A stretch of 19,599 nt of DNA from Minisyncoccus sp041650175 (GCA_041650175.1 JBAZLS010000018.1:1-19599), one strand, 5' to 3'; shown: positions 12,063-19,599, counted from the stretch's first letter. Notes: generated by a model from the letters alone, not told the origin. Numbers and translations: made by a program.

Positions 12063-13904
12063 ATGTGTGGTATTGTTGGCTATATCGGTAAAAATTCTGC
12101 ATTACCAATTCTTTTTTCTGGACTTGAGAGATTGGAGTATAGAGGCTATGACTCGTTTGGTTTTTGTGTACTAGATAATGAGAGGATTGATTTTTTATGC
12201 AAAGAAAAAGGGAAGATATCTGATCAGTGTCATATTAAAGCTTCAAAGAGTGTTGGTGGGGTTGGAATTGCACACACTAGGTGGGCGACAACTGGACTTG
12301 TAACAAAGGAAAATGCTCATCCTCATTTTGACTGCAAGCAAGAAATATTTGTTGTGCATAATGGGATTATTGAAAACTATAAGGAATTAAAGGAGAGACT
12401 TTTGACTGAGGGGCACAAATTTAATTCGGAAACTGATACCGAAGTTTTAGCGCATTTGATCGAAAAATATTTTGATGGAGTTCTTGAAGATGCTGTGAAA
12501 AAGGCACTGAGGGAGGTAAGAGGTACTTATGGACTTGCTGTAATATCTCCAAAAGATCCTAATAAAATAGTAGTTGCAAGAATGTCGTCTCCTTTACTGA
12601 TAGGAATAAACGGAAATGAATTTATAGTGGCTTCTGATCCTTCGGCAATAATCATGAGGACTAGACAAATTATCCATCTTGATGATAATGAAGTCGCAGT
12701 TTTAACTCCTGATAATTTTGTAATCTCGAAACAGGAAAAAGAAAGTGATTCTTGGAAAATTTCGGATAAAAAAATCGAAACAATAGAGTGGGATATAGAG
12801 GAAGCAGAAAAAGGAGGGTATAAACATTTTATGTTGAAAGAGATAATGCAGGAACCGGCAACAATAGAAGATGCTATTCGTGGACGATTGTATTTTGAAA
12901 AAGGAAATGTAAAATTGGGAGGATTAGAAAATGTCGAAGATAGATTGAGAGAAATAAACAACATAGTTTTGATCGGATGCGGAACTGCATATTATGCAAC
13001 TAAAGTTGCAGAGTATATGTTTGAAGAATATGCTGGAATATCGACCGAACCAGATATAGGCTCGGAGTTTAGATATAGAAAATCCTCATTTAATAAGAAT
13101 ACAGCGGGAATATTTGTTTCACAATCGGGGGAAACTGCTGATACTTTGGCAGCACTTCGGGAGATGAAAGAAAAGGGATTGTTGACTATAGGGGTAACGA
13201 ATGTGGTTGGATCTAATCAGGCACGAGAAACAGATGCCGGAGTTTATACTAGATCGGGACCAGAGATTGCTGTTGCATCGACGAAAGCGTTTATCGGACA
13301 ATTAACAACTTTGGCATTAATTACGGTTTATTTAGGGAGACAGAGAGAAATGGCACTTGTAATGGGAAACAGAATAATTGATGAGATTTCTAAATTACCC
13401 GAATTGGCTCAGGAAATATTAGATCAAAAAGAATCTATAAAAAAAATTGCCGAAAAGTATGTAAACTATAAGGATTTTTGGTTTATTGGAAGAAAATATA
13501 ATTATCCAATCGCTCTTGAAGGAGCTTTGAAGCTGAAAGAGATTTCTTATGTGCATGCCGAGGGTACGGCGGGGGGCGAATTAAAGCATGGACCACTTGC
13601 CTTGATCGATGAAAATTGTCCGACGATTGCCATTTGTCCAAGCGATTCGGTGTACGAAAAGATGATTTCTAATATTGAAGAAGTAAAAGCTAGGAATGGA
13701 AAAGTGATTGCTATTGCAACAAAGGGGAATGACGAGATTAAAAAAATTGTTGATGATGTGATATATATTCCAAAAACTTTGGAGATGCTGACCCCAATAC
13801 TATCGGTCATTCCTTTGCATTTGTTTTCTTATTATTTTGCTGATGCTTTGGGGCGAGATATTGATAAGCCAAAGAATTTAGCGAAAAGTGTAACAGTTGA
13901 ATAA
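12063..13904 (+). CDS. glmS: Glutamine-fructose-6-phosphate aminotransferase (isomerizing)
   Basis: 613 residues, the normal length. It makes glucosamine-6-phosphate from fructose-6-phosphate and glutamine, the first step toward UDP-GlcNAc and peptidoglycan. The start MCGIVGYIG leaves Cys2 as the N-terminal nucleophile after Met removal. The glutaminase domain (about 2-230) contains LEYRGYDSFG, HTRWATTG and HNGIIENY. Two SIS domains follow: GCGTAYYA...SQSGETADTLAAL...STKAF, then FIGRKYNYPIALEGALKLKEISYVHAEG, ELKHGPLALI and the C-terminal KPKNLAKSVTVE. No glmS ribozyme is visible in the 198-bp upstream gap, which carries REP-like repeats instead. No SD. A weak hairpin (CTAAAA/TTTTAG, about 13911-13928) follows. 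Confidence 0.98.
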   Translation: MCGIVGYIGKNSALPILFSGLERLEYRGYDSFGFCVLDNERIDFLCKEKGKISDQCHIKASKSVGGVGIAHTRWATTGLVTKENAHPHFDCKQEIFVVHNGIIENYKELKERLLTEGHKFNSETDTEVLAHLIEKYFDGVLEDAVKKALREVRGTYGLAVISPKDPNKIVVARMSSPLLIGINGNEFIVASDPSAIIMRTRQIIHLDDNEVAVLTPDNFVISKQEKESDSWKISDKKIETIEWDIEEAEKGGYKHFMLKEIMQEPATIEDAIRGRLYFEKGNVKLGGLENVEDRLREINNIVLIGCGTAYYATKVAEYMFEEYAGISTEPDIGSEFRYRKSSFNKNTAGIFVSQSGETADTLAALREMKEKGLLTIGVTNVVGSNQARETDAGVYTRSGPEIAVASTKAFIGQLTTLALITVYLGRQREMALVMGNRIIDEISKLPELAQEILDQKESIKKIAEKYVNYKDFWFIGRKYNYPIALEGALKLKEISYVHAEGTAGGELKHGPLALIDENCPTIAICPSDSVYEKMISNIEEVKARNGKVIAIATKGNDEIKKIVDDVIYIPKTLEMLTPILSVIPLHLFSYYFADALGRDIDKPKNLAKSVTVE

Positions 13905-13942
13905 AAAACTAAAACGCGCATTTTTAGTGAGAGTTTTTGAGT

Positions 13943-13986
13943 ATAAAAAAAAGAGGTTTTCTACATTTACTTTGTGTAAAAACCTC
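13943..13986 (-). terminator. Terminator for the minus-strand gene
   Basis: GAGGTTTT-c-TACA (13953-13965) pairs TGTA-AAAACCTC (13975-13986) around a 9-nt loop. On the minus strand the hairpin is followed by a run of eight T, and it starts 1 nt after the TGA of the 13988-14386 frame. On the plus strand no T-run follows, so it points away from glmS. Confidence 0.8.
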
Positions 13987-13987
13987 A

Positions 13988-14386
13988 TCATAAAAATATT
14001 CTTTTTAGAAAAACTTGCAAAAAATTTTTAATTTTACTTGAATTTCTTTTTAATTCTCGTTCGTGGGCAATCTTTCTTCGACGATAGATATTATCTAAAT
14101 ATCGTCTTTGTTCGCTTATGCGCATAACCGACATTGCCTCTTGGTCTATGTTCAATGATGAATCAAATTCGTTTTTTCGAATCCACAAATTGACCCAGAA
14201 CATTTTTATACCACAATTCCAAGTTTTTAATTTTTGGAATTTGAGATAGTACCTAAAATCGGAATAATTTTTTTTTGCCATTTTAAATTTACCGAATATT
14301 TTTTGCCATAAAAAAATTGACTTGTCAATGTTTTTGTAAAAATGTTTTGAATAAAAATAATAAATAAGAGGTGAAAATAACAACAA
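13988..14386 (-). CDS. Hypothetical basic protein (up to 132 aa)
   Basis: An open frame on the minus strand, opposite to every other gene here. Its stop abuts a terminator in the same orientation, the best evidence that it is real. The full frame begins with a hydrophobic/aromatic stretch (MLLFSPLIYYFYSKHFYKN). A shorter start at 14281 (MAKKNYSDFRYYL, 97 aa) would drop that helix. The C-terminal half is highly charged (ISEQRRYLDNIYRRRKIAHERELKR) and ends with KNFLQVFLKRIFL. I recognise no family and the start is uncertain. Confidence 0.5.
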   Translation of the reverse strand: MLLFSPLIYYFYSKHFYKNIDKSIFLWQKIFGKFKMAKKNYSDFRYYLKFQKLKTWNCGIKMFWVNLWIRKNEFDSSLNIDQEAMSVMRISEQRRYLDNIYRRRKIAHERELKRNSSKIKNFLQVFLKRIFL

Positions 14387-14505
14387 GAAGACTTGATTTA
14401 ATTGTATTTTTAGTGTAATGTTTATGCATTGAAGTAGAAAATCGTATTCTAAATAATTTGTCCGTGGCTACTGGCAAAAAATATTGTCAGTTATTATTTA
14501 GTTAT

Positions 14506-14534
14506 TTGACATTTTACTCTTTATTTGATATTTT
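14506..14534 (+). promoter_or_regulatory. Candidate str-cluster promoter
   Basis: TTGACA (14506-14511), 17 bp, TATTTT (14529-14534). A start near 14541 would give a leader of about 137 nt containing a REP-like repeat and a tandem repeat before rpsL. Confidence 0.45.
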
Positions 14535-14567
14535 AATTGCATTAAGAATCTTAATTTTTTGACTATA

Positions 14568-14600
14568 GATTGTTTCGTCGCTTCGCTTCTTGCAATGACA
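14568..14600. repeat. REP-like palindromic repeat
   Basis: GATTGTTTCGTCGC then TTCGCTTCTTGCAATGACA, matching the layout of the 11983-12022 copy. It lies between the candidate str promoter and rpsL. Confidence 0.7.
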
Positions 14601-14620
14601 AGAAAGGGACGGTTAATAGA

Positions 14621-14654
14621 TAGTACGAAGATATAAGTAGTACGAAGATATAAG
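14621..14654 (+). repeat. Perfect 17-bp tandem duplication upstream of rpsL
   Basis: TAGTACGAAGATATAAG occurs twice head to tail (14621-14637, 14638-14654). Each copy carries a TATAAG -10-like hexamer. The second would place a start near 14661, about 17 nt before the rpsL ATG, similar to the short leaders of other genes here. Confidence 0.75.
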
Positions 14655-14677
14655 AGATTTGAGTTTGATATTTAATT

Positions 14678-15091
14678 ATGCCAACAATTCATCAATTAAT
14701 TAAAAAAAATAGAAAACCATTAAAGAAGAGAATCAAATCTCCTGCTTTAGGTTTTGGATTTAATCCTATCTTGAACAGGCCAAAAAAATATTCTTCTTCA
14801 TTCAAGAAGGGTGTTTGTTTGAAAGTTTTTACTACTACTCCTACAAAACCTAACTCGGCCTTAAGAAAAGTTGCTAGAGTAAAATTGGGAAATGGAATGG
14901 AGGTTACCGCTTATATTCCTGGAGAAGGACATAATCTTCAAGAGCACTCGATAGTAATGATTAGAGGTGGAAGAGTAAAAGATTTGCCTGGTGTAAGATA
15001 TCACATTATCAGGGGTACTTACGATTGTGCTGGAGTGCAAGGACGAAAGAAGGAAAGAAGTAAGTATGGCGCTAAGAAACCAAAAAAATAA
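14678..15091 (+). CDS. rpsL: Ribosomal protein uS12
   Basis: A 137-residue protein of the decoding centre. It is about 13 residues longer than E. coli S12 at the N-terminus (basic PTIHQLIKKNRKPLKKRIKSPALGFGFNP). The core is intact: KGVCLKVFTTTPTKPNSALRK, then NLQEHSIVMIRGGRVKDLPGVRYHIIRG, ending RSKYGAKKPKK. In the first loop, the residue matching E. coli Lys42 is Thr56 (codon ACA, 14843-14845); the neighbouring Lys is kept. The Lys87 region (GGRVKDLPG) is unchanged. It is first in the str cluster, 6 nt before rpsG, with no SD. The upstream region carries a candidate promoter, a REP-like repeat and a tandem duplication. Confidence 0.97.
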   Translation: MPTIHQLIKKNRKPLKKRIKSPALGFGFNPILNRPKKYSSSFKKGVCLKVFTTTPTKPNSALRKVARVKLGNGMEVTAYIPGEGHNLQEHSIVMIRGGRVKDLPGVRYHIIRGTYDCAGVQGRKKERSKYGAKKPKK

Positions 15092-15097
15092 AAAAAT

Positions 15098-15565
15098 ATG
15101 GCAGGTTATAAATTCAAAAGAAAAATAATCAATCCAGATTTAGTTTATAATGATATAATAGTTGCTAAATTCATCAATCAGATAATGATGAACGGAAAAA
15201 AGACTATTGCCCAGAAGATAGTATATGGAGCATTCGATATTATCAAAGAAAAAACTAGTCAGGAACCTTTAGATGTATTCCGGACAGCTATTCAGAATGT
15301 TTCCCCCATCTTAGAGGTAAAACCGAAAAGAGTCGGAGGAGCCACTTATCAGGTTCCGATGGAAGTAAAGGGGAATAGGAGGTTAAGCTTGGCGATGAAA
15401 TGGATGATTGCCACCTCACGAGCCAAAAAGGGAAGATCGATGAGAGAAAAATTGGCGGAAGAGTTGATCGAAGCATCTAAAAATTCAGGCGCTTCTGTAA
15501 GAAAGAAGGAAAATGTCCATAAGATGGCTGAGGCCAATAGGGCATTTGCTCATTTTGCCTGGTAA
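15098..15565 (+). CDS. rpsG: Ribosomal protein uS7
   Basis: 155 residues, the typical length. S7 binds the 3' major domain of 16S rRNA, starts assembly of the small-subunit head and lines the E site. Recognisable segments are NDIIVAKFINQIMMNGKKTIAQKIVYGAF, the VSPILEVKPKRVGGATYQVPMEV core, and the C-terminal KENVHKMAEANRAFAHFAW. The gene starts 6 nt after rpsL, so they share an mRNA. A 10-bp hairpin with a short T-run follows at 15581-15609. Confidence 0.97.
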   Translation: MAGYKFKRKIINPDLVYNDIIVAKFINQIMMNGKKTIAQKIVYGAFDIIKEKTSQEPLDVFRTAIQNVSPILEVKPKRVGGATYQVPMEVKGNRRLSLAMKWMIATSRAKKGRSMREKLAEELIEASKNSGASVRKKENVHKMAEANRAFAHFAW

Positions 15566-15580
15566 TCAGAAACAAGCAAG

Positions 15581-15609
15581 ACCTATTTTATTAAGTTAAA
15601 ATAGGTTTT
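15581..15609 (+). terminator. Probable weak terminator after rpsG
   Basis: ACCTATTTTA (15581-15590), loop TTAAGT, TAAAATAGGT (15597-15606), then only TTT. A strong stem but a short T-run, so it may allow read-through to fusA. A diverged REP-like stretch (GATTCC...GAATGACC, about 15624-15673) follows. Confidence 0.5.
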
Positions 15610-15754
15610 GTACTATCTATAGATTCCTTTTTTAAGAGGATGGCAATTAGAGACTTACCTTTACGAGAATGACCCCCCTTTGCTAAAACTACGGGACGAG
15701 TAAAGTAAAAATAAAATAAATATTTATAAGTAAAAATCATTAATTTTAAATTGT

Positions 15755-17866
15755 ATGCCTAGACAATACCCAATTGAAAAATATAGGAATATCGGTATTA
15801 TTGCCCATATTGATGCGGGAAAAACAACAACCAGCGAAAGAGTACTTTTTTATACTGGCGTTTCTCATAAGATAGGTGAGGTACATGAAGGTGCCGCTAC
15901 TATGGACTGGATGGAACAAGAAAGAGAAAGAGGTATTACTATTACTTCTGCTGCAACTACTTGTTTTTGGTGCCCTGGTGATTACCTTAAAAAAGAAAGA
16001 AAGGATGAGTATCGTTTAAATTTGATAGATACTCCTGGACATATTGATTTTACTGCTGAAGTACAAAGAAGTTTGAGAGTTCTTGATGGAGCTGTAGTGG
16101 TATTTGATGGTGTAGCTGGCGTAGAGGCTCAATCTGAAACTGTTTGGAGACAAGCTGATAAATATGAAGTTCCAAGAATTTGTTTTATAAATAAGCTTGA
16201 TCGTTTGGGTGCATCATTTGAAAAAAGCCTTAATTCTATTTGGACTAAGCTGACTAAAAATGCCATTGCTTTACAAATGCCGATTGGAGAAGAAGCAAAT
16301 TTTGAATCAATTATTGATTTAATTGAAATGAAACATGTTACTTTTGAAGGTGAGATGGGAAAGGATGTCATAAAATCTGAAATACCTGCTGATTTATTGG
16401 AGGAAGCTAAAAAATGGAGAAGCAAGATGCTTGAAAAGATTGTAGCTGAAGATGAAGATTTAATGAATAAATATCTTGAAGGAAAGGAAGTTACTATTGA
16501 AGAAATAAGAAAAACTTTGAGAAAAGCTACCATTGATTCCAAATTGACTCCTGTATTTTGCGGGTCATCGCTTAAGAATAAAGGGGTACAATTAGTTCTT
16601 GATGGCGTTGCTTATTATTTGCCAAGTCCATTAGATGTTCCTCCAATGCATGGGGTTGATCCTGAAAATGAAGAAATAAAAATAGAAAGACATCCTGACG
16701 ATAATGAACCTTTTTGTGCTTTGGCATTTAAAGTGGCAACTGATCCTTTTGTAGGAACATTGACTTATATCAGAGCTTATTCTGGTAAATTCAATAGAGG
16801 TGGTTATTTATACAATACTATTACTGGAGAAAAAGAAAGAATTGGCAGAATACTTCGAATGCACTCGAACGAGAGAGAGGAGGTAGAAGAGGTTTATGCT
16901 GGTGATATAGTTGCATTAGTAGGATTGAAAAATACTACTACTGGGCACACTCTTTGCGAAGAAAAAGGACAGAAAATCGTTCTCGAAAAAATTACTTTCC
17001 CTGAACCAGTTATTTCGATTGAAGTCGAACCAAAGGTAAAAGGAGATCAAGAAAAAATGGCAGTAGGGCTCCGAAAACTTCAGGATGAAGATCCAACATT
17101 CAGAATGGAAACTAGTGAGAATGGAGAAACAATTTTATCTGGTATGGGAGAATTACATTTAGATATTATTGTTGATCGTTTGAAAAGAGAATTCAATGTT
17201 GAGACAAATGTCGGAAAACCGCAGGTTTCTTATAAGGAAACTATTGCTACTAATTCTTCTGCTGAAGCTAAATATGTAAAACAGAGCGGCGGCCGTGGAC
17301 AGTACGGACATGTAAAGATAAAAATGGAGCCAAGAGAAAGAGGAGAAGGATTTTTATTCATTAATGATATTAAAGGAGGTACAATTCCAAGAGAATATAT
17401 TCCAGCTGTTGAAAAAGGTATCAAAGAAGCAATTGATAAGGGTGTGGTAGCTGGATACCCAATGATTGATGTACAAGTAAGTCTTTATGATGGATCTTTT
17501 CATGAAGTTGATTCTTCTGAAATTGCCTTTAAGATTGCAGCTGCAATGGCATTTCAGGATGGTGCGAGAAAAGCGGGCGCTTATATACTTGAGCCTATTT
17601 CAAAGCTTGAAGTGGTAGTTCCTGCAAATTATTTAGGAGATGTTATTGGAGATATTTCGTCAAGAAGAGGACAGATTGAAGAGACAAAAGATAGAAATGA
17701 CCTTAAAGTAATTGAAGCTAAAGTACCATTATCTGAAATGTTCGGATATGCTACAAGCTTACGTTCACTGACAGAAGGAAGAGGAACATTTAGTATGGAA
17801 TTCAGTAATTATGAAAAGACTCCTTCAAATATCAGTCAAGAAATTATTGATGGAAAAAGAAGATAG
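15755..17866 (+). CDS. fusA: Translation elongation factor G
   Basis: A 703-residue GTPase that catalyses ribosomal translocation and, with RRF, recycling. G-domain motifs: AHIDAGKTT (17-25), the switch-1 region ERERGITITSAATT, DTPGH (D92) and NKLDR (146-150). The CFWCPGDYLKKERKDEY stretch (about 73-89) between switch 1 and DTPGH is longer than in E. coli, where a short TTAFW segment is found. Domain II, domain III (HLDIIVDRLKREFNVE), domain IV (QSGGRGQYGHVKI) and domain V (EPISKLEVVVPANYLGDVIGDISSRRGQ) are all present. It is 189 nt from rpsG with no SD before the ATG. It is the standard third gene of the str cluster. Confidence 0.98.
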   Translation: MPRQYPIEKYRNIGIIAHIDAGKTTTSERVLFYTGVSHKIGEVHEGAATMDWMEQERERGITITSAATTCFWCPGDYLKKERKDEYRLNLIDTPGHIDFTAEVQRSLRVLDGAVVVFDGVAGVEAQSETVWRQADKYEVPRICFINKLDRLGASFEKSLNSIWTKLTKNAIALQMPIGEEANFESIIDLIEMKHVTFEGEMGKDVIKSEIPADLLEEAKKWRSKMLEKIVAEDEDLMNKYLEGKEVTIEEIRKTLRKATIDSKLTPVFCGSSLKNKGVQLVLDGVAYYLPSPLDVPPMHGVDPENEEIKIERHPDDNEPFCALAFKVATDPFVGTLTYIRAYSGKFNRGGYLYNTITGEKERIGRILRMHSNEREEVEEVYAGDIVALVGLKNTTTGHTLCEEKGQKIVLEKITFPEPVISIEVEPKVKGDQEKMAVGLRKLQDEDPTFRMETSENGETILSGMGELHLDIIVDRLKREFNVETNVGKPQVSYKETIATNSSAEAKYVKQSGGRGQYGHVKIKMEPRERGEGFLFINDIKGGTIPREYIPAVEKGIKEAIDKGVVAGYPMIDVQVSLYDGSFHEVDSSEIAFKIAAAMAFQDGARKAGAYILEPISKLEVVVPANYLGDVIGDISSRRGQIEETKDRNDLKVIEAKVPLSEMFGYATSLRSLTEGRGTFSMEFSNYEKTPSNISQEIIDGKRR

Positions 17867-17919
17867 CTTGCTTTCACTATTGATAATAATGGCAAGGTAA
17901 ATCGGTTTATAACACAATT

Positions 17920-18153
17920 ATGAACTTAAAAGATATTAAAAATTTAATAAACGAAGAAGGTGGAAAGCTGATAATTGCTGATGATAATGGGCCAGCAATG
18001 GTGATAATGTCTTATAGTGATTATAAAAAGTCAAAAAATATTCCAAGTTTGATATCAATTGATGACCAAATTGAACAGTTACCAATAGTAAAAAAGATAT
18101 CTGTTTCAGAAGAAAAAAAAGAGTCGTTTGGAATAGAAGATTTGCCTTTTTAA
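17920..18153 (+). CDS. Small Phd/YefM-like protein between fusA and tuf (77 aa)
   Basis: Begins NLKDIKNLINEEGGKLIIADDNGPAMVIMSYSDYKK, a pattern close to the N-terminal Phd/YefM antitoxin fold (nucleic-acid-binding, 'PxAVIMSxxDYxx'). A short linker leads to a charged tail ending IEDLPF, a C-terminal tag I associate with small CPR proteins. No toxin gene lies beside it, and its place inside the str cluster argues against a classical toxin-antitoxin pair. It starts 53 nt after fusA. A role in regulating the cluster is possible but unsupported. Confidence 0.65.
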   Translation: MNLKDIKNLINEEGGKLIIADDNGPAMVIMSYSDYKKSKNIPSLISIDDQIEQLPIVKKISVSEEKKESFGIEDLPF

Positions 18154-18179
18154 TAAAGAAGCTGTAACCTTTGTCGGTA

Positions 18180-18207
18180 TTGACTTTTTGGCGATTTTAG
18201 GTAAAAT
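18180..18207 (+). promoter_or_regulatory. tuf promoter
   Basis: TTGACT (18180-18185), 16 bp, TAAAAT (18202-18207). The start near 18214 gives a leader of about 114 nt, the longest in the window apart from rpsL. Confidence 0.55.
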
Positions 18208-18275
18208 AAACTGTGTTAAATTCATTAAATTTTTAGGGTTTTCCCATTAAAAATAATAAGAAAAATAATTAATTT

Positions 18276-18303
18276 GCTTGCAAACAAAAAATATTCTGCA
18301 AGC
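18276..18303 (+). promoter_or_regulatory. tuf leader hairpin
   Basis: GCTTGCA (18276-18282) pairs TGCAAGC (18297-18303) around an A-rich 14-nt loop, ending 24 nt before the ATG. There is no T-run, so it is not a terminator. Confidence 0.45.
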
Positions 18304-18327
18304 GTTGTAATAATTTTAAACAAAAAT

Positions 18328-19524
18328 ATGGCAACAGAAGCTTTTGAGAGAAATAAACCACATTTGAATGTGGGGACTATCGGTCACGTTGACCACGGCA
18401 AAACTACTTTGAGTGCTGCTATTTTACATTGCTTAGCACAAAAAGAAGGAAAAAAGGCTACAAAATCAATTGATCAGATTGATTCTGCTCCTGAGGAAAA
18501 GGCAAGAGGTGTTACTATTAACATTGCTCATTTGGAATATGAAACTCCAAAGAGACACTATGCTCACATTGATTGTCCTGGACATGCTGACTACATCAAA
18601 AACATGATTACGGGTGCTGCTCAGATGGATGGTGCTATTTTAGTAGTTGCTGCTACTGATGGCCCTATGCCTCAGACTAGAGAACATATTTTACTTGCAA
18701 AACAAGTAGGTCTTCCTTCGTTTGTTGTTTTCTTAAACAAGTGCGATATGGTTGAGGATCAGGAAATGATTGATTTAGTAGAAGATGAAGTTAGAGAACT
18801 TTTGAAGAAGAATGGATTTCCTGGAGATGAAGTACCAGTAATCAGAGGTTCTGCTTTGAAGGCTTTGGAGTCAACTAGTGCTGACGATCCTTGGGCTAAA
18901 AAAATTATTGAACTAATGGATAAATTAGATGAATATATTCCTGAACCAGTAAGAGATATCCAAAAACCTTTCTTGATGGCTGTTGAGGATGTATTTTCTA
19001 TTGAAGGAAGAGGTACTGTTGCAACTGGAAGAATTGAAAGAGGTGTTATTAATGCAAACGAAGAGGTTGAGGTTATTGGTATTAGACCAAATCAGAAAAC
19101 AACTGTTGTTTCTGTTGAAATGTTTAATAAATCTTTATCTAGTGGTCAAGCTGGAGATAATGTTGGTATGCTTCTTAGAGGTTTAAAGAAAGAAGATATT
19201 GAAAAAGGGCAAGTTTTAGCTAAGCCTGGAACTATTACTCCACATACAGAATTTGAAGCAAATATTTATGTCTTGAACAAGGAAGAGGGTGGAAGACACA
19301 CACCATTCTTTACTGGATACAAGCCACAATTTTTTATCAGAACTGCTGATATAACAGGAGATGTTATTTTGCCAGCTGGAACTGAAATGGTTATGCCTGG
19401 CGATACTGTAGACGTAACTGTTAAATTAATTGTTCTTGTAGCACTTGAAGAAAAACAAGGTTTTGCTGTTAGAGAAGGAGGAAGAACAGTTGGTGCAGGT
19501 GTTATTACCAAGATTATAAAATAG
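18328..19524 (+). CDS. tuf: Translation elongation factor Tu
   Basis: 398 residues, the usual size. EF-Tu·GTP carries aminoacyl-tRNA to the ribosomal A site. ATG 18328 (MATEAFERNKPHLNVGTIGHVDHGKTT) is the standard start; an in-frame ATG at 18274 lies in the leader hairpin region. Motifs: GHVDHGKT (19-26), switch 1 ending EEKARGVTIN, DCPGH (D82), NKCD (137-140) and GSALKAL. Domain II begins near the PFLMAVEDVFSIEGRGTVATGRIERG segment, and domain III includes GYKPQFFIRTADITG and the end EGGRTVGAGVITKIIK. No SD. It is followed 14 nt later by rpsJ, the usual tuf-rpsJ junction. Confidence 0.98.
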   Translation: MATEAFERNKPHLNVGTIGHVDHGKTTLSAAILHCLAQKEGKKATKSIDQIDSAPEEKARGVTINIAHLEYETPKRHYAHIDCPGHADYIKNMITGAAQMDGAILVVAATDGPMPQTREHILLAKQVGLPSFVVFLNKCDMVEDQEMIDLVEDEVRELLKKNGFPGDEVPVIRGSALKALESTSADDPWAKKIIELMDKLDEYIPEPVRDIQKPFLMAVEDVFSIEGRGTVATGRIERGVINANEEVEVIGIRPNQKTTVVSVEMFNKSLSSGQAGDNVGMLLRGLKKEDIEKGQVLAKPGTITPHTEFEANIYVLNKEEGGRHTPFFTGYKPQFFIRTADITGDVILPAGTEMVMPGDTVDVTVKLIVLVALEEKQGFAVREGGRTVGAGVITKIIK

Positions 19525-19538
19525 TTTGAATATAAAAA

Positions 19539-19599
19539 ATGATGTCAACTTCAACTGCGAAGAAAACTGAAAATAAGGACACTCCAAAATTGAGAATCA
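19539..19599 (+). CDS. rpsJ: Ribosomal protein uS10, N-terminal part only
   Basis: ATG ATG at 19539 opens a frame that runs off the window: a 15-residue Ser/Thr/Lys-rich extension, then PKLRI, which matches the start of S10 (K-I/L-R-I-R-L-K). Position directly after tuf supports rpsJ, the first gene of the S10 operon. The second ATG (19542) could also be the start. Confidence 0.7.
   Translation, partial: MMSTSTAKKTENKDTPKLRI

Noticed and set aside
1..19599. CRISPR arrays, insertion sequences, rRNA genes
   Set aside because: No regularly spaced identical repeats, transposase frames or rRNA segments were seen.

Overview
The window looks like part of a Candidate Phyla Radiation (Patescibacteria) genome. 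The DNA is AT-rich. Many small membrane-anchored proteins of unknown function sit between housekeeping genes. Several protein types are ones I associate with that group: Gmad2/GerMN, repeated-Cys membrane proteins, slipin and a zinc-type L28. Nearly all genes start at an ATG preceded only by an A/T-rich stretch, with no Shine-Dalgarno (SD) sequence. This placement is inference from gene content, not from a database match.

Layout. Positions 1-2340 hold the probable 3' end of an upstream tRNA, a doubtful ORF, a tiny promoter-terminator unit, a Cys-rich small protein, tRNA-Gly(CCC), a two-helix zinc-ribbon-like membrane protein and tRNA-Leu(CAG). Positions 2339-6075 carry membrane-anchored or exported proteins: a Cys-rich protein, a five-repeat Cys protein and a Gmad2-GerMN protein, followed by a GyrI-like ligand-binding protein and a slipin. 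Positions 6136-7833 carry rpmB, tRNA-Pro(GGG), an M50 site-2 protease and a coiled-coil membrane protein. Positions 7974-9190 are a small island with two solute-binding-protein-like genes. These are the only confidently called genes with strong SD sequences, and their base use differs from their neighbours. Positions 9241-13904 carry a small membrane protein, leuS and glmS. A minus-strand hypothetical gene with its own terminator follows. The window ends with the str cluster: rpsL, rpsG, fusA, a small Phd/YefM-like protein, tuf and the start of rpsJ.

The most interesting signal is in the non-coding DNA around the tRNAs. All three complete tRNA genes, and probably a fourth whose last 9 nt open the window, are followed 97-145 bp later by a second copy of the tRNA's own 3' end (TΨC-arm 3' strand plus acceptor 3' strand). 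The DNA just before each copy begins with a strand complementary to the T-stem, then a GAAGGC-type motif and a strong hairpin, so each unit folds as a T-arm with a structured insert in its loop. A fifth, looser instance is a tRNA-Gly 5' half with about 87 nt inserted in its D-loop. Units 1 and 3 also carry 16-18-bp GCCAG-type palindromes inside them. I do not recognise this as a named element or RNA family.

Other points of note are an S12 protein with Thr at the position of E. coli Lys42 (a classical streptomycin-resistance position), a near-leaderless rpmB, a perfect 17-bp tandem duplication just upstream of rpsL, and a dispersed REP-like repeat (GATTSC...GSAATGACA).
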